From Bacillus cereus (lineage in GTDB: Bacteria; Bacillota; Bacilli; Bacillales; Bacillaceae_G): a stretch of DNA of 64,000 nt. Shown piece after piece: positions 34,266 through 42,865 of the stretch (positions are counted from its first letter, which is position 1; every line of letters starts with the position of its first letter). A model generated the notes under the pieces. It saw only the letters and a program-made list of their open reading frames with translations. It was not told the origin of the DNA and made no database searches. Both the position numbers and the translations under genes were made by a program. The stretch covers positions 2,295,001 through 2,359,000 of the forward strand of contig NZ_CP089518.1 of assembly GCF_025917685.1 (NCBI RefSeq). The letters are read 5' to 3'.

Positions 34266-35138
34266 TTATATTTTCATCACTTTTAATAGTGAAAGAAACG
34301 ATTGTAAAACGGGTGAAATCCATCTAGATTTATGATAGATTACATGGCTTTGAATAACTGCTGGCGTTTCGATAGGCTGAAAACAGAGTTGCTCTTTTTC
34401 GCAACTTTCTTTTACAACGATGTAAGGAAGAATCGAAATTCCTAACTCACACATGACTGATTGTTTAATGACTTCAACGTTGGAAGTTTCAAATGTTTTA
34501 GCTGGAATATTCCCGCTTTGACGTAAAAAACGATCTACCATCGGTCTATAGCCACAGCTTTGTTCTGTAAAGATAAATTGGGTATCGTTTAGTAAACAAA
34601 ATGGATTAGAGTGTGTTGAGGAATGCGAAGGTAAAATCCATCCAAATGTTTCATTACTAAAAGTACACGTAATAAAATCATTATGTTCTATACTTTCTCC
34701 AATTATGAAGATAACATCTGTTTCTCCTTCACGTAATTTTTGTAATGCTTGTTCATTTGTGTTTGTTTCAAGTACGATATTTACTTTCGGGTTTTTCTGT
34801 TTGTAAATACGTAATAATTGTGGTAAACGGTACACTGCTAATGATTCGTTTGATGTAATACTCAATGTACCTTCTAATTGATCGGTATTTTGAGGGATTT
34901 CTTGCGCTTTTTCGTAAATTGCAAGTAATTCTAAAGCATAAGGATGAAATTGATGACCTGCTTTTGTAAGAAGCACTTTTTTTCCTAACCGATCGAAAAG
35001 AGGGAGATGTAAATCGTTCTCTAATGCTTTCATATGCGCTGTAACTGTAGATTGCGCATAACCTAATGCATGAGCAGCTTTAGAAAAACCACCATACTTA
35101 ACAATCGCACAAAATGTTTTAACATGTCTCATTTCCAT
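34266..35138 (-). CDS. LysR family regulator of the divergent ASADH gene
   Basis: Start at ATG 35138, after GAGGGATTGC. About 290 residues; HTH is VKTFCAIVKYGGFSKAAHAL, GYAQSTVTAHMKALENDLHL. Substrate-binding domain covers residues 95-290. Divergent from an aspartate-semialdehyde dehydrogenase paralogue with about 130 bases between, so the usual LysR-target arrangement suggests it activates that gene. Confidence 0.9.
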   Translation of the reverse strand: MEMRHVKTFCAIVKYGGFSKAAHALGYAQSTVTAHMKALENDLHLPLFDRLGKKVLLTKAGHQFHPYALELLAIYEKAQEIPQNTDQLEGTLSITSNESLAVYRLPQLLRIYKQKNPKVNIVLETNTNEQALQKLREGETDVIFIIGESIEHNDFITCTFSNETFGWILPSHSSTHSNPFCLLNDTQFIFTEQSCGYRPMVDRFLRQSGNIPAKTFETSNVEVIKQSVMCELGISILPYIVVKESCEKEQLCFQPIETPAVIQSHVIYHKSRWISPVLQSFLSLLKVMKI

Positions 35139-35267
35139 AAGCAATCCCTCTTTTATTATCATGATTTGTGAATGATTATATCACGTATTTCAATTTTCCA
35201 AATGATTAAATTCTTTATAAAATAAAATTGTAGAAATATTCATTCAAGTGATAATGGAGGAAAAAAG

Positions 35268-36311
35268 ATGATCAAAAAGGGCTATCATGTAGCTGTAGTT
35301 GGGGCTACAGGTGCAGTAGGACAGAAAATTATTGAACTGTTAGAGAAAGAAACTAAATTTAATATAGTTGAAGTTACATTGCTTTCGTCAAAACGATCCG
35401 CTGGTAAGGTAGTACAATTTAAAGGACGAGAGATAATAATACAAGAGGCAGAAACAAATAGCTTTGAAGGTGTAGATATTGCCTTTTTTAGTGCTGGAGG
35501 AGAAGTTTCTAGGCAATTTGTGAATCACGCAGTCTCTAGTGGTGCCATCGTAATTGATAACACAAGTGAATACCGAATGGCACGTGATGTACCGCTTGTT
35601 GTTCCGGAAGTAAATGCGCACACTTTAAAGGGACATAAAGGTATAATATCAGTTCCGAATTGCTCAGCACTACAGATGGTAACAGCTCTTCAGCCAATTC
35701 GAAGATCATTTGGTTTAGATCGAATTATTGTTTCAACGTATCAAGCCGTATCAGGTTCAGGAATTCACGCGATTCATGAATTAAAAGAACAGGCTAAGTC
35801 AATGCTTACAGGTGAAGAAGTGAAGAGTACTATATTACCAGCACAAAAAGATAAAAAACATTACCCAATTGCATTTAATGTATTGCCGCAAGTGGATATA
35901 TTTACAGAAAACGATTTCACATTCGAAGAAGTAAAGATGATTCAAGAGACGAAGAAAATTTTAGAAGATCCAAAGCTGAAAATGGCAGCTACTTGCGTCA
36001 GAGTTCCAGTTGTATCGGGGCATTCTGAATCTGTTTATATTGAACTTGAAAAAGAAGCGACCGTTGCAGAAATTAAAGGAGTACTACTGAATGCACCAGG
36101 TGTTATTTTACAAGATAATCCTAGTGAACAAATTTATCCAACGCCATTATATGCAGAGGGTAAAAAAGATACATTTGTAGGTAGAATACGCAAAGATCCG
36201 GATACGCCAAAAGGATTCCATCTTTGGATTGTTTCTGATAATTTATTAAAAGGTGCGGCCTGGAACTCAGTTCAAATCGCAGAGACATTGGTGGAAAAGG
36301 GGATTATTTAG
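35268..36311 (+). CDS. asd: Aspartate-semialdehyde dehydrogenase paralogue
   Basis: 347 residues, ATG 35268 after GGAGGAAAAAAG. NADP motif VVGATGAVGQKIIELLE, SAGGEVSRQF, catalytic C132 in SVPNCSALQM, Gln in TYQAVSGSG, and HIV-type H in GHSESVY. The enzyme reduces aspartyl-phosphate to the semialdehyde feeding lysine, threonine and methionine. B. cereus group genomes usually carry another asd in the dap cluster; this copy stands alone under a LysR regulator. The catalytic residues are all retained, so it may serve a specialised pathway. Confidence 0.88.
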   Translation: MIKKGYHVAVVGATGAVGQKIIELLEKETKFNIVEVTLLSSKRSAGKVVQFKGREIIIQEAETNSFEGVDIAFFSAGGEVSRQFVNHAVSSGAIVIDNTSEYRMARDVPLVVPEVNAHTLKGHKGIISVPNCSALQMVTALQPIRRSFGLDRIIVSTYQAVSGSGIHAIHELKEQAKSMLTGEEVKSTILPAQKDKKHYPIAFNVLPQVDIFTENDFTFEEVKMIQETKKILEDPKLKMAATCVRVPVVSGHSESVYIELEKEATVAEIKGVLLNAPGVILQDNPSEQIYPTPLYAEGKKDTFVGRIRKDPDTPKGFHLWIVSDNLLKGAAWNSVQIAETLVEKGII

Positions 36312-36342
36312 TATAAATTTATATAAATATTGAAAATAGGAG

Positions 36343-36385
36343 GATATATGGGAAACCGTTAATTATAATGGTTTCCCATTTTTTA
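36343..36385 (+). terminator. Terminator of the ASADH gene
   Basis: GGGAAACC / GGTTTCCC stem followed by ATTTTTT. Confidence 0.8.
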
Positions 36386-36418
36386 CTTAATGAGTATTCT
36401 CCTAACTTCAATTAGAAT

Positions 36419-36851
36419 TTAATTTAAGTTAGTTTTTATAGTGTTTTTATAAATATCAATTTTATTTGCAAAGAATTTTAAAAATCTAGGCTCTCCATTA
36501 ATTGTGAGATAAATATTAATTGAGATTGGCATCTCAACCTTTTTTACTACATCTGCTATAGCAATATACTCATTTTCTTTTTCGTTATAAAAAACAATGG
36601 AACTAATTAATACCTCGTTATTTTCAATATCAATACTACACATCATAGGGAATTTTTCATCATTATGTATTATTAATTCGCCCAGTACTATTGAACCGTT
36701 TAATTCTTCTGTAAAAATTTATAGTTTCCACTAGTTTTACCCACGTTTCATCGCACTCTTCATTTTCCTTTTCATCTATTGCCCACTCCCATATCGGGTT
36801 GTGTTTCAAGTCTTTAATAGTTAATTCATCAATTGGTTTGCTTTTACTCAT
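36419..36851 (-). pseudogene. Hypothetical protein with homopolymer frameshift
   Basis: ATG 36851 (after GGGAG) starts SKSKPIDELTIKDLKHNPIW, EWAIDEKENEECDETWVK, then the frame runs into a stop. One base fewer in the minus-strand T5 run at 36713-36717 restores NFTEELNGSIVLGELIIHND, which joins the downstream frame ending in VVKKVEMPISIN and INGEPRFLKFF. The restored protein would be about 143 residues, probably cytoplasmic, of a Bacillus family I recognise only as hypothetical. Confidence 0.7.
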
Positions 36852-36857
36852 ATACAA

Positions 36858-37243
36858 TTACTCCCTTCATCATAATAAATGGATGATTAAAAAATATTCT
36901 TTCATTAACTGAACAATATGGCCATTTTCATCCATTTGAAATACAAGTTTTCGCATTTTCATAATCAGTTGAACGCCAATAAACAGGTTCAATGTAGAGT
37001 TTATTCCATTTGATATTATTTTAACTAGTTCCGAAATACTGTACTCATCCTAATAATATTCCGAACGCTTGTTCCTGTAGTGGTTTTAACAATGTTTTGA
37101 GTAGGTATCAAATAGTTATTAACTGACCTGATTGAAAAGAAAAAAGGATTGTTAATGTAAGTGGAAAAGAGCGGAAAACATCAAGAATGAACAAAAGGAT
37201 TTCGGTATGATATGGATATATTCAATGTGAGGGGGAATTTAAG
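36858..37243. other. Intergenic region with a small remnant only
   Basis: Beyond the remnant at 36870-37035 I see no gene. GAGGGGG at about 37229 is the ribosome-binding site of the next gene. Confidence 0.45.
36870..37035 (-). pseudogene. Decayed ORF upstream of the frameshifted gene
   Basis: Minus-strand frame gives WNKLYIEPVYWRSTDYENA, then a shift at an A4 run leads into KLVFQMDENGHIVQLMKEYF. Either frame alone could be chance; taken together they look like a remnant of a small protein. Unknown family. Confidence 0.35.
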
Positions 37244-38368
37244 GTGTATCAAATAAAGGGGTATTTTTCGTCACTAAAAGGAAATTATTATGAAATTGGT
37301 AAGCAACAAGGAGAATTCGTAAAGAAACATCCGTATCTCATTCCACAATTTATACAGCAAGAACATTTTATATCAGATAACCACTGGACAGAATCTAGAA
37401 ATGTATTAAATCAATATTGTTCAGGAATTAATGAAGAAATTGAAGGGTTTTGCGAAGTGTTAAAAATTCCGTCTAGAAATATGATGTATTATTATCAAAC
37501 GCTATTAAAGGCAGGTTGTAGTCATTGTGCAGTATTACCACAAAAGACGGATTCAGAGCATACGTATGTATTAAGAAATTATGATTTATCACCCAAAATA
37601 GATGATATGCGTTTTTGCTCGACGCATGTTGAAGGTGCGTATACACATAGTGGCTTTTCTACTCAATATTTTGGCCGAACAGAAGGAGTTAACGAGCATG
37701 GATTATCTGTCACATTTTCAGCATGTGGGCAACCAGTAGGAAATATTGAAGGTTTAAGAAAGCCAATGGTAAGTGGTTTACAATGTTTTGCGGTAATTCG
37801 AGTATTATTGGAGAAATGCAAAAATGTAGAGGAGGCTAAGTCACTAATAGACGAAATGCCAATTGCAAGTAATATTAATATTATTGTAGCTGATCCTTTA
37901 AATGCAGCACATATTGAAATATTTGACGGGCATAAATCCATAACAACAATTGAAGATAATAATCATGCTTTTATTGTATCTACGAATCATGCGGTTAGTT
38001 CATCCATTAAAAAGTTAAATAATAGAAGGCTAGAACAGTCTACTAAGAGATATCAAATATTACAAGACTATTTAAATCAAGGTGAACAAATTAGCAAAGA
38101 TTCTTTAAAAAGTTTGGTAGAATGTGAATATCCTAAAGGGCTAACAGTACATAATTATGAAGAGTGGTTCGGGACCTTGCATTCTGTATTATTTGATTTA
38201 AAGGATCGTACATTGAATATTTGCTTCGGATCGCCACTTTTGAACGGGTGGTACTCATTGAAAGTTGGAGAGAGCCTTCCGTTTTCTGAGGTGAATGTGC
38301 ACTTTAAAAATAGTAAATATACTGATTTTTGGAGAGAAGACAAAAATGAATGGGTTCCTAAAGATTAA
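37244..38368 (+). CDS. C45-type autoproteolytic acyltransferase/peptidase
   Basis: 374 residues; GTG start 37244. The nucleophile would be C92 in GCSHCAVLP, exposed by autocleavage after G91 as in the N-terminal nucleophile fold of acyl-CoA:6-aminopenicillanate acyltransferases and the choloylglycine hydrolase relatives. Supporting features are LRNYDLSP and EGVNEHGLSVTFSACG. Hydrolysis or transfer of an acyl group on an amide; the real substrate is unknown. Full family length with no break seen. Confidence 0.8.
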   Translation: MYQIKGYFSSLKGNYYEIGKQQGEFVKKHPYLIPQFIQQEHFISDNHWTESRNVLNQYCSGINEEIEGFCEVLKIPSRNMMYYYQTLLKAGCSHCAVLPQKTDSEHTYVLRNYDLSPKIDDMRFCSTHVEGAYTHSGFSTQYFGRTEGVNEHGLSVTFSACGQPVGNIEGLRKPMVSGLQCFAVIRVLLEKCKNVEEAKSLIDEMPIASNINIIVADPLNAAHIEIFDGHKSITTIEDNNHAFIVSTNHAVSSSIKKLNNRRLEQSTKRYQILQDYLNQGEQISKDSLKSLVECEYPKGLTVHNYEEWFGTLHSVLFDLKDRTLNICFGSPLLNGWYSLKVGESLPFSEVNVHFKNSKYTDFWREDKNEWVPKD

Positions 38369-38422
38369 AAAGGAATAAGATGGTAAAATTAAGGGGATGG
38401 AAATAGATAGGAGGGATTGACT

Positions 38423-38686
38423 TTGCTACAAGTTATGTTACTAATTGTTTTTATCTTTTTTCTAGTCGTTTCGATGTATATAACTTATCAAAGAAGAAAA
38501 AAAGCAGGGATAAAAGGATTAAAAAGCTCATTAACTTCTATTTGTTGCTTTTTAATTGCAATCTTAAATTTGTTTGCATATTGGCTTCATTTTGGCGGTA
38601 TTTTTACTTGGCTAGTCTCAATAGTATTGTTGCTAGTGGGGGCGTATTTTACAAAATATATTCCATTCTCCAAAAAGGTGCACTAA
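38423..38686 (+). CDS. Small membrane protein
   Basis: TTG start at 38423 is eight bases after GGAGGG; an earlier TTG at 38417 is too near. 87 residues with a hydrophobic helix at residues 1-20, a basic loop YQRRKKAGIKGLKS, then helices at 33-52 and 58-76. Function unknown. Confidence 0.6.
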   Translation: MLQVMLLIVFIFFLVVSMYITYQRRKKAGIKGLKSSLTSICCFLIAILNLFAYWLHFGGIFTWLVSIVLLLVGAYFTKYIPFSKKVH

Positions 38687-38920
38687 AATTATATAAGTTT
38701 ATATGTTATTGTTTAAATTCATATTTTATAATTTCCATTTATAAAAATGAGCCCATAGTAAAAATAGGCATATGAACAAGGTGCATCATCAAGTGATAGG
38801 TCATATTTTGTTGGTGTACGTATTGAACTTAGTTTATAGCGCTATTTCTACTTAGATTTAACGAACAGAAATATAGGTAAGCATCGATGGGGTTGTAGTT
38901 TATAAACGGAGGTCATGAAA

Positions 38921-39217
38921 ATGAATAAGTTTCAACAAGAACTACAAGCGTTAAGCCTTAATGATTATCAGTCTGGAAATATTGTGTATTGGGACCAGCA
39001 AAACCAATATCCATATTACTATATTACAGATGATGCTCGTCGCTGTGGCGGTTGTGGTCGTTGTGGCGGTTGTGGCGGTGGCCGTTGTGGTGGATTCCGT
39101 TGTTTTGGTTGCTTCGGTTGCTTTAGTTGTTTTGGTTGTGGTGGTTGCTCTAATTGCTCTAATTGCTCTAATTGTTTTGATGGGTTTAATGGTACTACTG
39201 TAACATTTGAATATTGA
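38921..39217 (+). CDS. Heterocycloanthracin/sonorensin-type bacteriocin precursor
   Basis: Start at ATG 38921, eight bases after GGAGG (an ATG at 38915 is too near). 98 residues: a leader of about 43 residues (FQQELQALSLNDYQSGNI, then YWDQQNQYPYYYITD) and a core rich in Cys-Gly (RRCGGCGRCGGCGG and CFGCFGCFSCFGCGG, CSNCSNCSNC). Such cores are modified to thiazoles/oxazoles by a cyclodehydratase (TOMM pathway) and this fits TIGR03601. No cyclodehydratase, docking protein or exporter is near, so maturation must occur in trans. The repeated CXX core suggests many heterocycles. Confidence 0.88.
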   Translation: MNKFQQELQALSLNDYQSGNIVYWDQQNQYPYYYITDDARRCGGCGRCGGCGGGRCGGFRCFGCFGCFSCFGCGGCSNCSNCSNCFDGFNGTTVTFEY

Positions 39218-39525
39218 TAAGAGACAAAAAGGAATCCATTTTGAAAAAAGATTGATCGAAACGGATTCCTACTTTGTGAAGCATTATATAATTTTTATAA
39301 AAATGTGCTAACAAGTTTGCAAACGGACTTGCTAACACCTATACGAAATAGACATAAAATATCGCTGATGTGTAGCTTAATAATACGATAATAATTCAGC
39401 ACTTATAATGAATAATAGGTTATTAGAAAAGAAACCACAAAATGTAATGTTTTATATCATTATAAAAAGAGATCATTCTAATAGGTCGTTGTGTAACGGC
39501 TGCATAGGATAATCTCTTTTTATGT
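39218..39525. other. Intergenic region with two hairpins
   Basis: GGAATCC and GGATTCC arms (39231-39268) form a terminator-like hairpin for the bacteriocin gene; AAAAAGAGAT / ATCTCTTTTT (39465-39522) is a terminator for the convergent LysR gene. No further gene. Confidence 0.55.
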
Positions 39526-40443
39526 TTAATTTTGTAGAGAGTGTACTGTTAACTTTAGTTGTTCAATAAATTCTCGGGTAGTAGCGCACATGTATTTATC
39601 TTTTCTATAAATAAGTCCTATATCTATTGTTGGAGTGGGGTTTTCAATTTTAATAGATTGAATATGTTCGCTTTGCAAAAAATCTATATAAGGTTTTGGT
39701 AATACTGTAATTCCCATGTCTTTTGAGACCATTTGAACTAAAGATTCCATCGTACTAATTTCTAAAATTGGTTTTGGTGTAAAGTTGAATTTTTGACAAT
39801 GAGATGTAATTAGTTCGGTTAAAAAGAAATTTTTAGGTAAAAGAATTAAAGGGTAGTTCTGTAATTCAGCAATAGATACATGATCACGTTCAGTTAATTG
39901 ATGACCGGTTGGCACGACTAATGTAAGTTCACTTTTGTATAGAGGGATAGAAATAATCTCTTTATCTTGCACCGGGAGAAATGTAATGCCAATATCTAGT
40001 TCGTTTTGTAATAATTTTTCAAGGATCTCTCCTGTACGAAGTCCCAACACAGAAAGTTCGATATTTGGATATTGCTTATTGAAATCTAATATAGCTGGTG
40101 GTAGTAAATAATTTACTACGGTTAACAAAGATCCTATTGTTAAGGAGCCGTGCTGTAATCCATTTAAATCTTGAATGGCAGAACGAGCTTGTTCGACTTC
40201 ATGAAAAATTGCTTTACCGTGTGATAATAAAATTCTTCCTGCTTTAGTTAAAGATATTTTTTTACCAATTCGATCGAAAAGCGGTATTCCCACTTCATGT
40301 TCTAATGCACGTATTTGTTGACTTAGTGAAGGTTGTGAAATGTTTAATTTCTCAGCTGCTTTTGTAAAATGTAACTCTTTCGAAACAGCTAAAAAGTATT
40401 CTAGTTGTCGTAATTCGATTGGAATCACCTCAAATTTAATCAT
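39526..40443 (-). CDS. LysR family regulator
   Basis: 305 residues. HTH is LRQLEYFLAVSKELHFTKAA, EKLNISQPSLSQQIRALEHE; effector domain spans 95-300. ATG 40443 is used with AGG about eight bases before; the first ten residues are atypical and the true start may be at an internal non-ATG codon before IELRQLEYF. The 240-base gap to the divergent MOSC gene suggests that gene as a target. Confidence 0.88.
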   Translation of the reverse strand: MIKFEVIPIELRQLEYFLAVSKELHFTKAAEKLNISQPSLSQQIRALEHEVGIPLFDRIGKKISLTKAGRILLSHGKAIFHEVEQARSAIQDLNGLQHGSLTIGSLLTVVNYLLPPAILDFNKQYPNIELSVLGLRTGEILEKLLQNELDIGITFLPVQDKEIISIPLYKSELTLVVPTGHQLTERDHVSIAELQNYPLILLPKNFFLTELITSHCQKFNFTPKPILEISTMESLVQMVSKDMGITVLPKPYIDFLQSEHIQSIKIENPTPTIDIGLIYRKDKYMCATTREFIEQLKLTVHSLQN

Positions 40444-40538
40444 AGGATATACCTATCATTATTATATAAATAATTGAATTGAACAATGGTTTTATGAGAT
40501 TTATAATCACTTTATCAGAAATGGATTGATTATAAAAA

Positions 40539-40686
40539 TTAGATGAGGTGAAGTAGAATTGTTGAAATTGAACGTATTAACAGGAAATTATTCACAAGTA
40601 CTTCAAAAAAGGTATGAGGTGGTTTACCGACAGGAATATATCGTTTAACGCCTTTATATGTAAAATAAGCAAGAGGAGCGATAAGG
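40539..40686 (-). pseudogene. Possible remnant of a membrane protein
   Basis: A minus-strand frame reads LIAPLAYFTYKGVKRYIPVG and FFEVLVNNFLLIRSIST, coding-like, but I see no start signal. Low confidence. Confidence 0.25.
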
Positions 40687-41376
40687 ATGAATAAAGAATA
40701 TGAGATACTATCTCTAAACATAGGATTGCCAAAAGAGGTTATATATGGAGGAAAGTTAATTCAAACAGGCATAAATAAAGTTGAAACAAAGGAGCTTATA
40801 TATTTATCGTTTGTAAAATTTAAAGGTGATGGCCAAGCGGATTTAGTTCATCATGGTGGAGTGGATAAAGCGGTTTGTGTGTATTCGGGAGAACATTATG
40901 GATATTGGGAGAAAGAATTGAGTCAAGACCTTGTATATGGAGCCTTCGGAGAAAATATAACAGTTAGCGGTATGCGCGAAGAGGATGTTTGTATTGGTGA
41001 TACGTTTCAACTTGGAGAAGCGATAGTACAAGTGACGCAGCCAAGACAGCCTTGTTTTAAACTAGCTAAGAAATACAATGTTCCAAGGTTACCATTGTAT
41101 TTTCAAGAAACAGGATATACAGGGTTTTATTTTCGCGTATTAAAAGAAGGATGGGTATCACCAGTCGATACGTTAAAATTGCTGCAGTCTGATTCGAAAG
41201 GCATTACAGTAGCGTTTGCTAATTGTATCATGCATAAAGAAAAACAAAATATGGAAGGACTAAAAAGAATTTTAGAAGTACATGCGCTTTCTACTAGTTG
41301 GAGAAAGACATTTGAAACACGAATAAGGGGAGAAGAAAATAATACGAAGGAGAGGATTGAAGGAACTAAAGATTAA
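40687..41376 (+). CDS. MOSC domain protein (YiiM-like)
   Basis: 229 residues, ATG 40687 with AAGGAGCGATAAGG. The MOSC motif includes GDGQADLVHHGGVDKAVCVY, FGENITVSGM, and the cysteine in RQPCFKLAKKY that carries sulfur. The protein likely acts in molybdenum-cofactor-dependent N-hydroxylated base detoxification or sulfur transfer. Divergent from a LysR gene. Confidence 0.9.
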   Translation: MNKEYEILSLNIGLPKEVIYGGKLIQTGINKVETKELIYLSFVKFKGDGQADLVHHGGVDKAVCVYSGEHYGYWEKELSQDLVYGAFGENITVSGMREEDVCIGDTFQLGEAIVQVTQPRQPCFKLAKKYNVPRLPLYFQETGYTGFYFRVLKEGWVSPVDTLKLLQSDSKGITVAFANCIMHKEKQNMEGLKRILEVHALSTSWRKTFETRIRGEENNTKERIEGTKD

Positions 41377-41635
41377 ATAAATATTTTTTATAAATGGTGC
41401 ATTTCTATTAGCAAAAACTCATTAGAAAGCGCTGTTTTTATATAATAAACTTATTAATATTCAAAAAAACTTAATATTGGTTTATTCGACTTATTTTTAA
41501 AGAGTCAAAACATAAAATTAATTAGATTCTTTTTTTATATTTTATGATACTATATTGATTTGTAAGGCCTATTATTTTATGGGTAGGTCTTATAAGTTTA
41601 TCTAATTTAATGGAATCGACGTATGGAGGTACAAC

Positions 41636-42520
41636 ATGGGGAATATTGAAAAAATTGCATATCTTCTATTAGAAGAACCGAAAAGAGAGCAGTTATTTCC
41701 TTTATTTGAAGAAGTGTTTGGGATTACAAGTCAAACATTACATGATTTTTCAGAGAAAGGATATTGGGATTATACATATAAAGCGTTATCATTTATACAA
41801 GATGATAAAGTGATTGCAAATGTTGCCGCGTTTTCACTTCCGTTACTAATTAATGGTGAAAAAATAAATGCAGCGGGCATTCAATCAGTAATGACACATC
41901 CGGATTTTCGTAGACAAGGACTAATGACACAATTGCTTAATAAGATGATAGAAAAAATTGATAAGCAATGTGAATATGCTCTCTTGTTTACTGAAACCCC
42001 TGAACTATATAAATCATTTGGATTTCAAATTGTGCAGGAATATCTGATGACTATACCGTATGATAAAAAGAATAATAAAGATTCGATACTTAGAAAGTTA
42101 GATTTTTATAATGAAGAGGATAGAAATTTAATAAATGAAATAATTGAAAATGGTCAAAGGCTTTCTAATATGTTTTCGACAATAAATTATCGATCTTCGT
42201 TTTATTTGAAAATGTATGACTTAAAGTGGAATGAGAGACTGTATTATTCTAAGAAACTAGATGCGATGATCGTTTATGAAGTAGAAAATGAAAAGCTAAA
42301 GTTATATGGAGTATTTGCTCCAGTACTTCCGATTTTAGATGAATTATGTGAGGAAATCTCTGAATCATTTACAGAGGTTGAATTTTACTTTTGCCCAGAT
42401 CAATTAGGGATTGATGAGATACAATATACAGAATTACAGTCTAGTAAGTATTTAATGGTTCGGAGTAATAAAGAATTAGATTTAAAAGGGTATAGATTCC
42501 CAGTTTTAACGGATTTTTAA
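41636..42520 (+). CDS. Eis-like GNAT acetyltransferase
   Basis: 294 residues; ATG 41636 with TGGAGGTACAAC. The N-terminal GNAT has AAGIQSVMTHPDFRRQGLMT (RRQGL acetyl-CoA loop) and YALLFTETPELYKSFGFQ; the middle and C-terminal parts resemble the larger Eis/YkkB-type proteins with a sterol-carrier-like domain. Substrate unknown. Terminator follows. Confidence 0.8.
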   Translation: MGNIEKIAYLLLEEPKREQLFPLFEEVFGITSQTLHDFSEKGYWDYTYKALSFIQDDKVIANVAAFSLPLLINGEKINAAGIQSVMTHPDFRRQGLMTQLLNKMIEKIDKQCEYALLFTETPELYKSFGFQIVQEYLMTIPYDKKNNKDSILRKLDFYNEEDRNLINEIIENGQRLSNMFSTINYRSSFYLKMYDLKWNERLYYSKKLDAMIVYEVENEKLKLYGVFAPVLPILDELCEEISESFTEVEFYFCPDQLGIDEIQYTELQSSKYLMVRSNKELDLKGYRFPVLTDF

Positions 42521-42865
42521 ATGTTCATTTAGATGCTTTTGATGAAGGATAAAGGTAATAATCGTATTAAAATAAGATTTTACATGTGGAATCCATCTGA
42601 AAATAATGGGTTTAAGATTGAATTTTACAATTAAACAAATATAAATAAAGAACCGCATTCTTTTTCTTTAGAATGCGGTTTTTGTATTTACGTAAGATAA
42701 AGCACATTTATTGACCGGAAAGTCATTAATGCTTATCATTTAATAATGTTAAATATTAATTTGTATAATATATTAGAAGTAATGAAAAAATTCTAGACTA
42801 TATCGTTTAGATAAGGAGGAATATGAATTATTCAATGGTAATTTCATGAAAAAAGGAGATTATGT
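42521..42865. other. Intergenic region before the ABC exporter
   Basis: Contains a terminator at 42650-42690 (AACCGCATTCT / AGAATGCGGTT, then TTTTG) and the AAAAGGAG ribosome-binding site. No ORF with support. Confidence 0.6.
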
